Shown one piece after another: positions 35,343 to 47,382 of a stretch of DNA of 64,000 nucleotides. This DNA is from Dipteronia dyeriana (lineage: Eukaryota; Streptophyta; Magnoliopsida; Sapindales; Sapindaceae). Made by a program: the position numbers and the translations under genes. Position 1 is the first letter of the stretch. Each line of letters begins with the position of its first letter. The notes under the pieces were generated by a model. It saw only the letters and a program-made list of their open reading frames with translations. It was not told where the DNA came from and ran no database searches. The stretch is from contig CM065296.1 in NCBI GenBank assembly GCA_032871835.1, positions 50,249,288 to 50,313,287 on the forward strand, read 5' to 3'.

Positions 35343-36289
35343 ATTGAAAAAATTAAATGCGAGTCAGTCAAATAAATTGCACTAGTGTTAGGGTTTATAT
35401 ATTTCCCAAATGGGGATACACGTCAAAGAAGAAAATAACAAGAGAGGAGTAAAAATAAAAAACCCAAGGTTGTCAATCCCTGATCTCTAAGCTCAAAGAG
35501 GTGCCCAATTGTCATCTCGGATCTCCAAGCTCCATTGAAGCTCCTCCTCCTCATAGACAAGGTAGGGTTCTTTTTCCTCTTGAAAATCCTCCGAGAATGG
35601 GTGTTTGAAGGTAGAAGGTGATGGTGAGGAGGCATCCATGGAGGAAAACCTCAACGGATACCCTTTGGAAGCTCCTCTCTCTCTCTCTCTCTCTTAATTT
35701 GGTGGAAAAGATGATATGTGGATTAAAGGATGACTTTTTGAATGAAAGAACATGGGTCTTTTGGCAAAAGTGATGTATTTATAGGCTTGGGAGGTTATGG
35801 CATGATATGGTCATGAAAGACACATTTGCCCCTCTAAAAATGGCTGATTTTTATCCTCAGGAGCTGATCCTATCAGATTCATGACTTCCGGTGTGCGGGC
35901 AAACGCGCTGGAGGCTACCCGTGCAAGACTCGCGCATCTCTACGTATCAGTCACTAAAATGGGTATAATTCCCTCTAGAAATCTCGGAATCGCAATCTGT
36001 AAAAGCCGTTGGAAACTGGACTTCTGGGGCTTTTTGAATATATGTAGAAAGAAGCATTGATAAATCCGAGAAGAGAGATATGACTCTTCAAAGTTGGATG
36101 TGATGCATAAGCTTTTCTTACAATTTTCAGCCCTTTAGCCATCAAATCTCAGCTTTTGCCTGAAAAGACATTGAATGCTTGAAATGACAAGAATAGAGCC
36201 ATTAGACACCAAAATATGCTCGAAAACAAGGTAAAGGTTATGGAATTGAAGGCCAAAATATATGACAATTTTGGCACGATCAGTGTGGG
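35343..36289. other. Unclassified repeat-like DNA, right flank of complete copia II
   Basis: This continues the target DNA of 24491-25706. It includes a (CT)n run at about 35674-35694. No protein family is recognised; the frame 35423-35635 has no support. Confidence 0.45.
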
Positions 36290-37925
36290 CACGACATAAT
36301 CTTCTAGGAATGTAAAAGAGGTTGCAAAGGCTTAAAGCATAGAACTTCTTCTTTTCTTCTTGGCAAATTCGGCCACCACAAGTAAGAATATTTTTTTTCT
36401 TTTGGCTGAAATCTTCCTAGACTTTCTAGGATTTTGCTTTTTGTATTTTTGATTCAAAGAATCACAATTAGTCTCTTGTATCCTTGTTATGTAAATATAT
36501 TTATATATAAATTTATATTTAAAACTAGATACAAATCATTTTCCAAATATATTTCTATATATTAAAAGGATAAGTAGTATTTAAGTGTCCTAGGTAGAGT
36601 AAGATTCTAACGCCTACATAACCCTAGCTGACTTGAACTTGAAAACTTGACATTTTAAAGAATAAACTACTCTAATTATTTTATCTTTGTTTCAATCATG
36701 ATTTGAACCTGCAACATCCGATTAATAACTAATTAATAATTCATAATTATTAATTTTTAAATTAATAATCTAATAATCTAATTAATTTAATTATTAATAT
36801 ATTAATTAAATAATCTCATTATTCAATTAATCTCTGAATAAATATGTGTCACTTACGTAACACAATTAATTGGATAATCCAACTAATTAATCGTGACCCT
36901 TGTTACTATTAATCAATCGGGCTAGAAAGGGGACCTAATGGACCCACAGTTTTGATCTCCAATAATACTTAGAAATAATTAATTAAACTCTTTAATTAAT
37001 ATTTCATGATCATTAACCTCAGAGTTATTCTACTAAAAAATCGAGGTTGCACTTTCGCAATTGTAGATGTATTACACAAACAGAAAATACAGTTGTCCAT
37101 CGATATAGCTATTACATATGGTATGATCCTCCAGAAGTAATTCATAATTAGAGCTAAGTCATAAAGTTCGTTATACCTCCCTAATTATATCTTTTCCATT
37201 AAGTACTATTGATTCTCTAATGAACAATAAATCATAACTTCCTTTACGAAAGAATGAGAGTACTCATATTGTTCAAGCCAAGAATCAACCCTTAAAGGAA
37301 CTACCATCTACTTCTCGCAAGAAAGTGTGGATTCCACTATTGTGCACAGACCTTTCCAGCCACAAACCAAACCAAACCGCGATTCCAACATATGAAGTTA
37401 TAGATGGGGAATGCAACTCCGATCTCACCCATGGTATATCAAAAACCATGATCTAACCTAAAGGAGTCGATAAGACACTCAGGATTAAGATCACTCACAT
37501 ATAGCTATCATTTGCTGATATATATGAATCTCTTCTTGTAACGGATCTTGGTGAGACATTTATATAGATCATGGTTCAGTCCTATATGATCAAATCATAT
37601 AGGGTTCCTCTATTCTCATATCACCATATGAATAGTCTAGGTTAAGACCATCGTACATTATGGAATGGACCGTAGCTATAGATTAACCACAAATAAGTAC
37701 CCACTTTACTTGTTATCTACAGACTCTTTAGATTGTTCATCTCAAACTGAATACCTCTGTATATGACACTTATATACTTAGTTAGAGATTACATCTGCCA
37801 ATCTTAGATGTTAAGTACATATGATATAAATGTATAAGGCGTGTATATAAATGAGCAAACTACTTCTTTTATTAATGTTTCATACACATTTACAAATTAC
37901 AAGTTTTAGGGCATAAATCCCAACG
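36290..37925 (-). repeat. LTR of a third copia family (minus orientation)
   Basis: The right end, read in reverse, is the typical copia start GTTGGGATTTATGCCCTAAA (terminal TG here CG). Inside, in reverse, is a block around TGTGCACAATAGTGGAATCC, which I recall from copia LTRs of other plants. No internal coding sequence adjoins it, so it is a solo or truncated LTR. The left border is uncertain by some tens of bases. Confidence 0.6.
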
Positions 37926-38625
37926 TGATGTGCACAACCTGTTGGGATTATGCTCAATAGCAAGAGTGTAATAATGTATTTGACAATATTTTCATATTAA
38001 TAAAATGGTTTCTAGTTTAACAAATCTTATAGCATTTATTGTTTAATTATTATAATTGTCAAAAGTAAATAATCATAAGGTCAAAAGACTATGTGAAATA
38101 AAGAATTGTTCGTACATCTGGATATGTATGAGGTAGACACAATTTTTTAGTTAGTCTTGAACAATATTCACAACTTAAGATAAATGTTAGGAAGTTGTAT
38201 ATTCTTTTGCTAGCATTTATGTGGGATCAAATGTGTTATGATGAGTCTAAAATCATCAAAGTGTACTGTCTTTGGGCAAAAGAATCTAGTGCACTAGTTG
38301 CATTGAATATGATCAAAGTGAGATACATTATCTAGAACCATCAACGGATAAAAGTTTTCACTTAAAGACAATCATAAAGTCTATCTCAAACTTTAGATAA
38401 ATGTTTGACTTATGGTTACAAGTGTTATCTTTTTTTTGTTTTTGTTTTTTTGGGTAAGTAAATAGTATCATAGAAAGAAAAAAAAAAGAACAAATACAAT
38501 GGCCATACCCCAAGAAGCAAAGAAAAAGCTAAACAAAGGCTCAAAAAAGCTCAACACACGAGCAAACAAGAAGCAAGAGTTAGACAAGGGCTCAAAACAA
38601 GAACAACAAGAGAAAAGCTTTAAAA

Positions 38626-40806
38626 TCAATTAGCATTGACATTCCAATTTAAAGCTATAAGATGGTGATCTTTGAGATTGATAGATGATAAATGGCAGCG
38701 AATGGTTTCAATAATAGAGCGCGTAACAACCGAGCTAGTCCTTTTGGTGCCTTTAAAAATATGACAATTACGCTCTCTCCAAATGTGATAAACAACAGCC
38801 TCAAGATAAAGCTTCTTAGCCACAATAACAGGAGTGTTCCCTCTTTAATGGGTGGACGCCCAAGCAATAAAATCATTCCAACAAAGACCAATCCAATGAG
38901 TCCCACAATAGTTCAGAAGTTGAGTCCAAATGGCTCTACTGAATAAACACTCAAAGAACAGGTGAGCATGAGACTTAAGATGGGAGTTACAAAGAACACA
39001 AGTAGTAATAGCCCCAGGGTCACACTTATGAATGCGGTCCCTGGTGGGGATTCTACCTCAAACAGCCATCCAAAGAATGAAACTTATTCTCGGAATGTTT
39101 TGAGGGAACCAAACCAGCTTGAACCAAGGAACAAGAGGGTATGGGGCTCTAAGAGAAGCCAATGCAGAAGAGGCAGAGTAAATACCATTGGATTAAGGGA
39201 GCAATCAAATACTATCCTCTATATATTAGAGTTAGGATTGTAAGAACGCATCAGACTTCTAATTTCTACATGACCAATGGACAGAGCAGCTGCCCAATTC
39301 CAAGAATCAATAAGAACAATGGCATTAACTGTTGCGTTGAGGGGGTTGGCCAGAATCATAAACCACGTGGGGGGCTCCAATTTGAAAGGAGAGGACCATC
39401 CGGATGCCAATTATCAAACCATAAGAAAGTAATAGAACCATTGCCAATTTAGTGCTGAATTAAAGGATGGGCAATTGGCTGAAGATAAAGTAGTTTCCTC
39501 CAATTCCAAGAGCAAGTAGAATGAGCTTTAGCCTCCCAAAGGTTAGAGCCTTTGAGGTGATAGGCTTTGATCCAAGAAGACCAGAGGTTATTGGTACCAT
39601 AAATCTGAATTCAAAGATGCCTAATCATTAGGGCCTTGTTCTAAGAAGAGAGATCATTGATTCCAAGACCACCCTCTTTCTAAGGGAGACAAATATCAGA
39701 CCAAGAAATTTTTGCACCCTTATTATCACCTTCAACCTCTTTCCACAAGAAACTTCTGAATTTTTGTTCTATAATCTTCAAAATCTTGATAGGAAGGCAG
39801 ATATAACTAGTCCAAAAGACTTGTAAACTCGACAAAACCAATATAATAAGCTGCAAGTGACCCGCATAAGAAAGGTCACGGTTCATCCAAGAGGTCAGTC
39901 TGCCCGAAACTTTGTCCACAAGAGGGGAGCAATCAAGATGACAAAGTTTAGTGCAGATGATAGGGATACCTAGATAGCGAATGGAGAGAGAATCAATCGT
40001 GTAACCAAAGAGGTTAATGAATTGCTGGTTGGTTGTAGAGGATAAACCCGAAGTAAAGATATTGTTCTTGGCTTGATTAGCAAGGAGGCCCGAAAGCAAT
40101 GAGAACTCAACAAGGGCAGCCTTAAGGACTAGAGCTGAAAGAGGGAAGCCATGGCAAAGCATAATAAGGTCATCAGCAAAACAAAGGTGGGAGAGCTTTA
40201 TCTTGTCACACTTCCAATGATAATTGAAGCTCGGAGAGTCCGCAATTCGCTTGGTCTGAATTTTAGATAGAACTTCCATAACTATTACAAAGAGGTATGA
40301 GAACATAGGATCCCCTTGCCAAAGACCTCTTTTTTCGGAGAAAAAACTAGCTAGTTTACCATTAATGGAGATAGAGAACTTGGGGCTAGTAAGGCAAGCT
40401 TTGATCCATGTAATAATCTTAGGAGGAAAGTGAAAAGCAGTGAGGGTTTCAAGCAAGAAGCCCCAATCCACCATGTCAAAAGCCTTCATCAAATCTACCT
40501 TTAGAGCCAACCTAGAGCAGCCAATATCCTTATGATAATTCCTCATAAGTTCTTGCGCAAGAAGGATGTTGTCACCTATACTCTTACTAGCCACAAAAGC
40601 CGATTGGGAAGGGCTGATAATATCCGGGAAACAAAGTTTGATCCTATTGGCAATGATCTTAGCAATGATCTTATAGTGAGTATTGCAACAAGATATAGAT
40701 CTAAAGTCTTTTATCTTAGAAGGATTTGGGACTTTAGGGACCAACGCTAGAATCATAGTATTTAGCTCTTTGAGAAGATGACCATACCTAAAGAATTCTT
40801 GGATAG
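38626..40806 (-). pseudogene. Outer LINE ORF2, C-terminal part (RT, zf-RVT)
   Basis: From the junction it reads LALVPKVPNPSKIKDFRSIS, NRIKLCFPDIISPSQSAFVA, ALKVDLMKAFDMVDWGFL, KRGLWQGDPMFSYLFV and the catalytic LCFADDLIMLCHG (about 40160-40200). The open stretch is 358 residues (40756-39680). After further frameshifts, zf-RVT-like text runs to the stop at 38626 (AVVYHIWRERNCHIFKGTKR). The FADD box is intact; frameshifts and stops make it inactive. Confidence 0.92.
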
Positions 40807-41015
40807 CATTTTTTTTTTGGGTAAATAAATAGTATCATAGAAAGAAGGAAGGAATGTACAAATACAAGGGGCATACCCCAGGAAGAAAGGGACACAAAGC
40901 CCAGAAACAACGTTCAAACAACAAACTCTCTAATAAGAGCTAAACCAAAGGCTTTACAAAGAGCACTGAGCACAACACAAGCCCACACCACCTAAGGATA
41001 ACTATAGATGAGAGG

Positions 41016-44000
41016 CTAATTCTTCAACTTGAGAGAAGAGAGCCGGTAACGAATAGTATCTGTAATGATCTGGGCAACCTCTTGACTAGACTTTCGAGAG
41101 CTTTTAAAAATACAACAATTTCACTCTTTCCAAATAAAATAGACGGCAGCGGCGAGATAAAGTTTTTTTTATCACGACGGAGGGGGAGCTCCCCTTCCAA
41201 TGAATGGACACCCAATCAATAAGATCATTCCAGCTAAGATGAATCCCAAGACAACCACATTTATTCAAAAGTTGTGTCCATATGGCTTTGCTATAAAAAC
41301 ACTCAAAGAAAAGGTGAGCATGAGTCTCGGCTTGAGAGTTATAAAGGACACACGTAGTAACAACTTGAGGGTCGTAGCACTGAACACGATCCAAGGTAGA
41401 AAGCCTACCTTTAATAGCCAACCAAAGGATGAAACCCATCCTCGGGATATTCTGCTGGAACCACATAATTTTATACCAAGAAACCAAAAGATGAGGGGTT
41501 CTAAGAGACTCCATAGCAAACGCAGCTGAATACATGCCATTAGAAGAAGGAAGCCACGGAATTCTATCATCCAAAGTTGAGTTTGGGTTGTAAGAAGGCA
41601 TACGACTCTGAATTTCAGCAAGGTCAATGGACATAGCAGCAGGCCATCTCCAATTATCATCAAGAACAATGGCATTAACCTTAGCATTAATAGAGAGTCC
41701 AGAATCATAAATAACACGGGAGCTCCATTTCGATCGAATAGGGTCATCCGGATGCCAATTATCAAACCATAAGGAAGTTTTCAAGCCATTACCAATGATG
41801 TGCTGAATTAAAGGACGGGCAAAAGGCCTAAGAAGAAGAAGTTTTCTCATATTCCAAGAACAGATATGAGAAGCCTTCACCTCCCACAAATTGGTACCTT
41901 TGAGGAGATAGGCTTTGATCCAAGAAGTCCAAAGATTACTAGTGCCATAAACCAGAATCCATATATGTCTAATCATAAGTGCTTTGTTCCACAAAGAGAG
42001 GTCCTTGATTCCAAGACCACCCTCTTTCTTTGGAACATAAATATCAGACCAAGCAATCTTAGAGCTTTTGCTGTTCACCTCAACCCCATTCAATAAAAAA
42101 AATTCAGAATTTCTGTTCAATTCTCTTCAAGATTCTCTTTGGAAGATAAAGGTGAGATGCCCAAAAGACTTGAATACTAGTTAAAACCGAGATGATAAGT
42201 TGAAGACGACCAACAAAGGAAAGACACCTATTTAACCAAGAAGAAAGTCTACTCGAAACCTTATCCACAAGGGGAGAGCAATCACGAAGATTCAACTTTG
42301 AAGAGATGATAGGAATTCCCAAATAACGAATTGGAAGAGAGTTAACCGGGTAACCAAAAAGGTTGATGAGCTGTTGACTAATAGCAACGGGCACACCCGA
42401 AATGAAAATGTTGCTCTTAGCATGATTAGCACAAAGTCCCGAAAGCAAAAAGAACTCATCAAGGGCTGACTTGAGCACAAGAGCTGAATGATATGAACCA
42501 TGGCAAAGCATAATCAGGTCATCCGCAAAAGAAATGTGGGATAGCTTTAATTTATCACACCTCCAATGATATTTGAAGTTATGAGTGTCCATAATATGGT
42601 TGTCCAAAAGCTTAGAGAGGACCTCCATAGCAATAACAAAGAGATACGGAGACATATGGGTCCCCTTGCCGAAGGCCCCTCTTTCCGGAGAAGAAACTAG
42701 CAAGCTCACCATTAATAGAGATATAGAACTTAGGAGTAGTAAGGCAAGCTTTAATCCAATTAATGACTTTCAAAGGAAAGTGAAATGCAGCAAGAGTGTT
42801 AAGCAAGAAGCCCCAATCCATCATATCAAAAGCTTTCATTAAATCCACCTTAAGAGCCAACTTTGGCATACCAGCATCCTTGTGATAATCCCTCATAAGC
42901 TCTTGAACAAGAAGGATGTTATCCCCAATTCTCCTACCTGCCACAAAAGCTGATTGGGAGGGGCTAATAATGTCTGGAAGACAAGGCTTGATTCTATTGG
43001 CTATGATCTTAGTAATGATCTAGTATATAGTGTTGCAACAAGTGATTGGTCTAAAGTCCGTCATCTTAGAGGGATTAGGGACCTTAGGGACCAAGGCAAG
43101 AATCATCGCATTGAGCTCCTTAAGAAGAAGACCAGAATGAAAGAACTCTTGAATATCATTAATAACATCATCACCAACTATGTGCCACGTCTTCTTGAAG
43201 AAATGAGCATTAAAACCATCGGGACCAGGAGCCTTATTAGGGTGAAGAGAGAAGCAAGCCTTACGAATCTCATCATTTGTAACTTCTCTACTCATGTAAT
43301 CAGCTTGATCATTGGAGATGTGTTTATCAATAACATTTCTTAAAGAACGAGAGCCATGTCTAGAAGGCATTGAGCAACCAAGAATATTTTGAAAGTGACG
43401 AATAACTTCTGATTTGACAGGGGTATCTCCTTCAATTAAGGAACAATCTTCACCAGAAATTGAGAGGATCTTACTTCTATTGCGTCTCTCCTTGATGGCT
43501 TTGAAAAAATCAGAGGAATTACGGTCACCAGCCTTGAGCCAGTGAACTCTAGATTTTTGTCTCAAGAAATCCTCCTCCGTCTGAAGAGCTAGTGTATAAG
43601 AACTCATAAGCTCCTTCTCTTGAATTCTTAAGCTTGCATTAAGAGGCTGAAGATCAAGATTTCTCTGACATTCAACAAACGCAGCCTTGGCTTCAATTGA
43701 TTTAACAGTCACATCCCCCACCGTATTCTTGTTAAGGGATTTTAAAGCCTTATTCAAATTCTAGAGCTTAGAGCAAAGCTGAAATTGCATGTTTCCTTGA
43801 AAATTCTCCTGCCAACAACTCTCAACCAAAGGAAGAAAGTCTTCCTTTTCCGTTAAAAAATTGAAAATTTTAAAAGGGCAATTCTTTTTATTACCTTGCA
43901 ACCCAAGTTTAACCAAAGAGGGGCTATGATCCGAGATGCTAGGAGGAAGAAAAAAGGCGTCAAAGAGCTCAAACTTGGCCATCCATTCCTTGTTAACTAG

Positions 44001-44603
44001 AACTCTATCCAACTTTTTAAAGATGCAGCCATTGCTTCTTTTATTACACCAAGTATGGAGGAAACCTGAGAAACAAAAGTCATCTAACTCCACAGACTGA
44101 AGACAATTATCTAACTCCTCCACAGCTACTGAAATTTTGGAAGAACCCCCAACCGATTCTTGCACCCTCCTAGATACATTGAAGTCCCCAACAACAATCC
44201 AAGGAGTACCACCATGCTGAAAAACACATATGTTATCCCAAAGAGCTCTTCTAGCCCTTTCATCATTAGAACCATAAACAAAGGAAATATTAAATTGATC
44301 ATTACTATCCAAAATACAAGCTAGACAATGAATGATCTGATCCATTTCACTAATTTTGCTGATCTTGAGAATCCTAGGATCCCATCCAACCCAAATTCTA
44401 CCAAGATCATGACTGCTGTAATTGTCTAAAATATCCCAATTTTTAAAAACTGAATTGACAACAAGAGGTGTATTGGTCTTTCTCACTCTTGTTTCAACTA
44501 AACAAACAAGACTTAGCTTGTGATCCAACAACATCTTCTTAACTTCTAATTGCTTAGGGGCAGCATTAAGGACCCTAATATTCCAGCAAGCAAAATTAAT
44601 CAT
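41016..44603 (-). pseudogene. Inner LINE ORF2 (endonuclease, RT, zf-RVT)
   Basis: It starts at ATG 44603 (MINFACWNIRVLN). The endonuclease is readable in one 280-residue frame with VCLVETRVR, WIVVGDFNVSR and SDHSPSLVKLG. After a stop at 43760, RT follows: NKAPGPDGFNAHFF, LALVPKVPNPSKM, ALKVDLMKAFDMMDW, KRGLRQGDP and LSHISFADDLIMLCHG with FADD intact. Frameshifts occur near 42680 and 42110. The zf-RVT region (FQQNIPRMGFILWLAIKGRL, then CVLYNSQAETHAHLFFEC) ends near TAG 41016-41018. Few lesions remain, so it is a fairly recent copy. Confidence 0.93.
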
Positions 44604-45949
44604 TGAGAGATAGAGAAGACTTCACCTTTGCCTGAGAGCTACTTTCCATGCCTTTCTTAGCAGCCTTTGACAGCTGTTTCTTCTTCTTCTTCTTACTAGA
44701 AGTTTCAGAGGGGCTGGAGAGCCCAATAATAGGGACCCCATCAATATTCTTGATCTTTGTAAGCCAAAGGGAGTGATCCGGAGAGGCTGTGGCAGGAGAG
44801 TCATCTTCACCACACAAATTACCATCATCATCAACAAGAGCTGAAAAATGGTTTGAGGTATCAATGATATTTTCCTTAGAAGGATCAGACACATTGGCAT
44901 CATGGATAGGAGGCTCAATTTCAGAAATACACCTAGAAGTGGCTTCATCACCTTTCATTGTGGCTTCGGAAAGAGGCAAAGGCTCAAAGGACTCTAGAGA
45001 TGTAGAAACAGAGGTAGCATCTCCTCTATTAACCATCTTCCACTCTTGCTTCGGTTTGGAAGGAAGATCCATATAAGAAGGGGATTGCATAGTCTTGAGC
45101 CTAAGGCAAGTCATATTAGAATGGCCAAAAGACTTGCATTCAGTGCAGATTTTAGGTTTCCATTGTTATTCAACCAAAATTTAAAATTTTTCACCTTCAT
45201 TTGGATACGTATCATCTCCCATAAAAAGGTCAAAAGAATCAACCAAGTCACAAGTGGCATCTATTTCAATACAAACTCTAGCAAACGAGATTCTCTTCAT
45301 AGATTCTGTTAGACTATCAGCATAGAGAGGCTTGCCAACCGCACTAGCAATGTAGCTCAAGCCCTCTTCAGTCCAGTATTCATTAGGAATATGGAAGAGC
45401 TTAACCCACACTGGGATTTTAGAATAAGTATCTTTTGTTAAAATGAGCCTAGGATACCATTTCCTGAGAATCAACATCCTTCCAGTAAACAACCAAGGGC
45501 AAGCTTCATCATCCAAAAATTTGAAAAAATAGAACCCCTTCTCATTAGCTAGAACTTCTAGCAGACCACGGCTGCCCCAAAGACGCATGGCAATATTTTT
45601 GACTAGAGTGAAAGAGAGCTTCTTCTCAATAAAGTGACCTACCAAGCAATTCTTCCATGCCTTAGAGCCATCATCAGCGACTTCCAAGGGAGGGGAGACA
45701 CACGTTCTATTTCCCCTCTGAAATGGTTGGTAATATTTTAGGTTCATAGGCCTTCTAATGAGACCATCCATATTAGAACCATAGTTGTCACCTTTAAGCA
45801 CATTACAATAGGAATTATGAGCTATTTCAGGAATTATATGAGAGGGACATTTAGGTTGACCTTCAGCCTTGTTTGAAACATTAATAACCAAAGGAGAAGT
45901 TGTAGGGATGTCTTTACATTGCTGAACATCAGGATGCCCGAATGAGTCA
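44596..45949 (-). pseudogene. Inner LINE ORF1 (DUF4283-type, intact zinc knuckle)
   Basis: The frame runs VLKGDNYG, PMNLKYYQPFQRGNRTCVSP, FLDDEACPWLFTGRM and VWVKLFHIPNEYWTEEGLSY (DUF4283), then VCIEIDATCDLVDSFDLFMG. Two in-frame stops (45181-45183 and 45166-45168) come just before the zinc knuckle CTECKSFGHSNMTC (CX2CX4HX4C intact). The tail (45114-44596) is Ser/Lys-rich and ends KSSLSLND at TAA 44596-44598. The N-terminus is lost by 5' truncation. Confidence 0.88.
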
Positions 45950-47382
45950 ACACCACCAACAATGTCCCAAGTTTTCATGAAAAAATGAGCGTTGAAGCCA
46001 TCCGGACCAGGTACCTTATTAGGGTGGAGTGAGAAGCAAACCTCTTGAATCTCATCATTAGTGACATCTCTATCCATTGAATCAGCGTGATCATTGGAGA
46101 TGACATTATCAATAATATTGCTCAAAGTACCAATACCATGTCTAAGGGGCATAGAGCAACCAATAATATTCTGAAAATGACAGATAGCTTTATTATTGAC
46201 CGGAATGTCACCTTCAATCAAGGAGCCATCATCACCAGTAATAGAGCGGATCATGCTTCTATTGCGTGTACCATTGATGGCTTTGAAGAAATAAGAGGTG
46301 TTACGGTCACCAACCCTAAGCCATTGGATTCTAGATTTTTGCCTTAGAAGGTCCTCTTTAACTTGAAGTGTCGAAGTATAACAGCTTATAAGCTCCTTTT
46401 CCTAATTTCTAAGGTTAGAATCAAGGGGCTGCTGATCAAGGAGGCGTTGACAATCATCAAGGGCAGTTTTGGCTTCAATCGATTTAATTGTCAAGTCTCC
46501 CACCTTGTCATTGTTGAGGGTCTTAAGAACCTTCTTCAGATTTTGAAGCTTAGAGCAAAGCTTGTACTGCATGGTGCGATGAACTTGCTCCCACCAACAC
46601 CTCTCAACCAAGGGGAGGAAATCTGCTCTATCCGTTAGAAAATTGAAAAATTTGAAAGGGCAATTTTTCTTAATACCTTGCAACCCAAGTTTAACCACGG
46701 ATGGACAATGATCCGAAATGCTTAGAGGAAGGAAAATCGCTTCAAAATTCTCAAACTTGACAAGCCAATCATTATTGACAAGAACTCTATCCAATTTCTT
46801 AGAGATACAACCGTTGCTTCTCTTGCTGCACCAAGTATGAAGAAAACCCGAGAAGCGAAGATCATCAAGTTCTGAAGCTTAAAGATAGTCATTGAACACC
46901 TCCATAGCACCCAAAATTCTAGAGCAGCCCCCAATTAACTCACCTACACTCCTAGAGACATTGAAATCACCAAGCACAAAACAAGGAGAACCATATTGAC
47001 TTGAACACATACTTTGCCAAAGAGCCTTCCTTAATCTATCATCGTTAGAGCCATAAACAAAGGAGATTCAAAACTGGTCATTGGTGTCCAAAATATAAGC
47101 ATTACAATTGATGATCTGATCAGTTTCACTAATTTTACTGATATTGAGAATTCTAGGATCCCAACCAACCCAAATTCTTCCAAGGCTATGACTATTATAA
47201 TTATCTATCATATCCCAATCTTTGAAAACTGAATTGGCAACAAGAGTTTTCTTGTCAATTCTCACTCTTGTCTCAATTAAACAAACTAGACTGATGTTAT
47301 GATCGAGCAACAACTTCTTAACTTCTGATTATTTAAGGGTGGAATTCAGACCCCTAGTGTTCCAACATGCTAGATTAATCAT
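45950..47382 (-). pseudogene. Outer LINE ORF2, N-terminal part (endonuclease, RT start)
   Basis: It starts at ATG 47382 (MINLACWNT), the APE-type endonuclease start. Endonuclease marks are LVCLIETRVR, VLGDFNVSR and SISDHCPSVVKLG. Stops lie near 47337, 47067, 46880 and 46400. The region 46254-45950 (GDDGSLIEGDIPV, SLHPNKVPGPDGFNAHFFMK) is the RT N-terminal extension. Here the inner LINE interrupts, and the rest of ORF2 continues at 40806-38626. Confidence 0.88.

Larger units (their letters stand above)
40809..45949 (-). mobile_element. LINE family 2, inner copy (5'-truncated)
   Basis: Its poly(A) tail appears as the T run at 40809-40818. The 3' end text (GGGTAAATAAATAGTATCAT) matches that of the outer LINE (GGGTAAGTAAATAGTATCAT near 38449), so both are one family. 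The 5' end is at about 45949, within ORF1, about 600 bp short of the outer copy. No target duplication is visible; outer sequence resumes with at most a few bases missing. About 5.1 kb, less decayed than its host. Confidence 0.93.
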
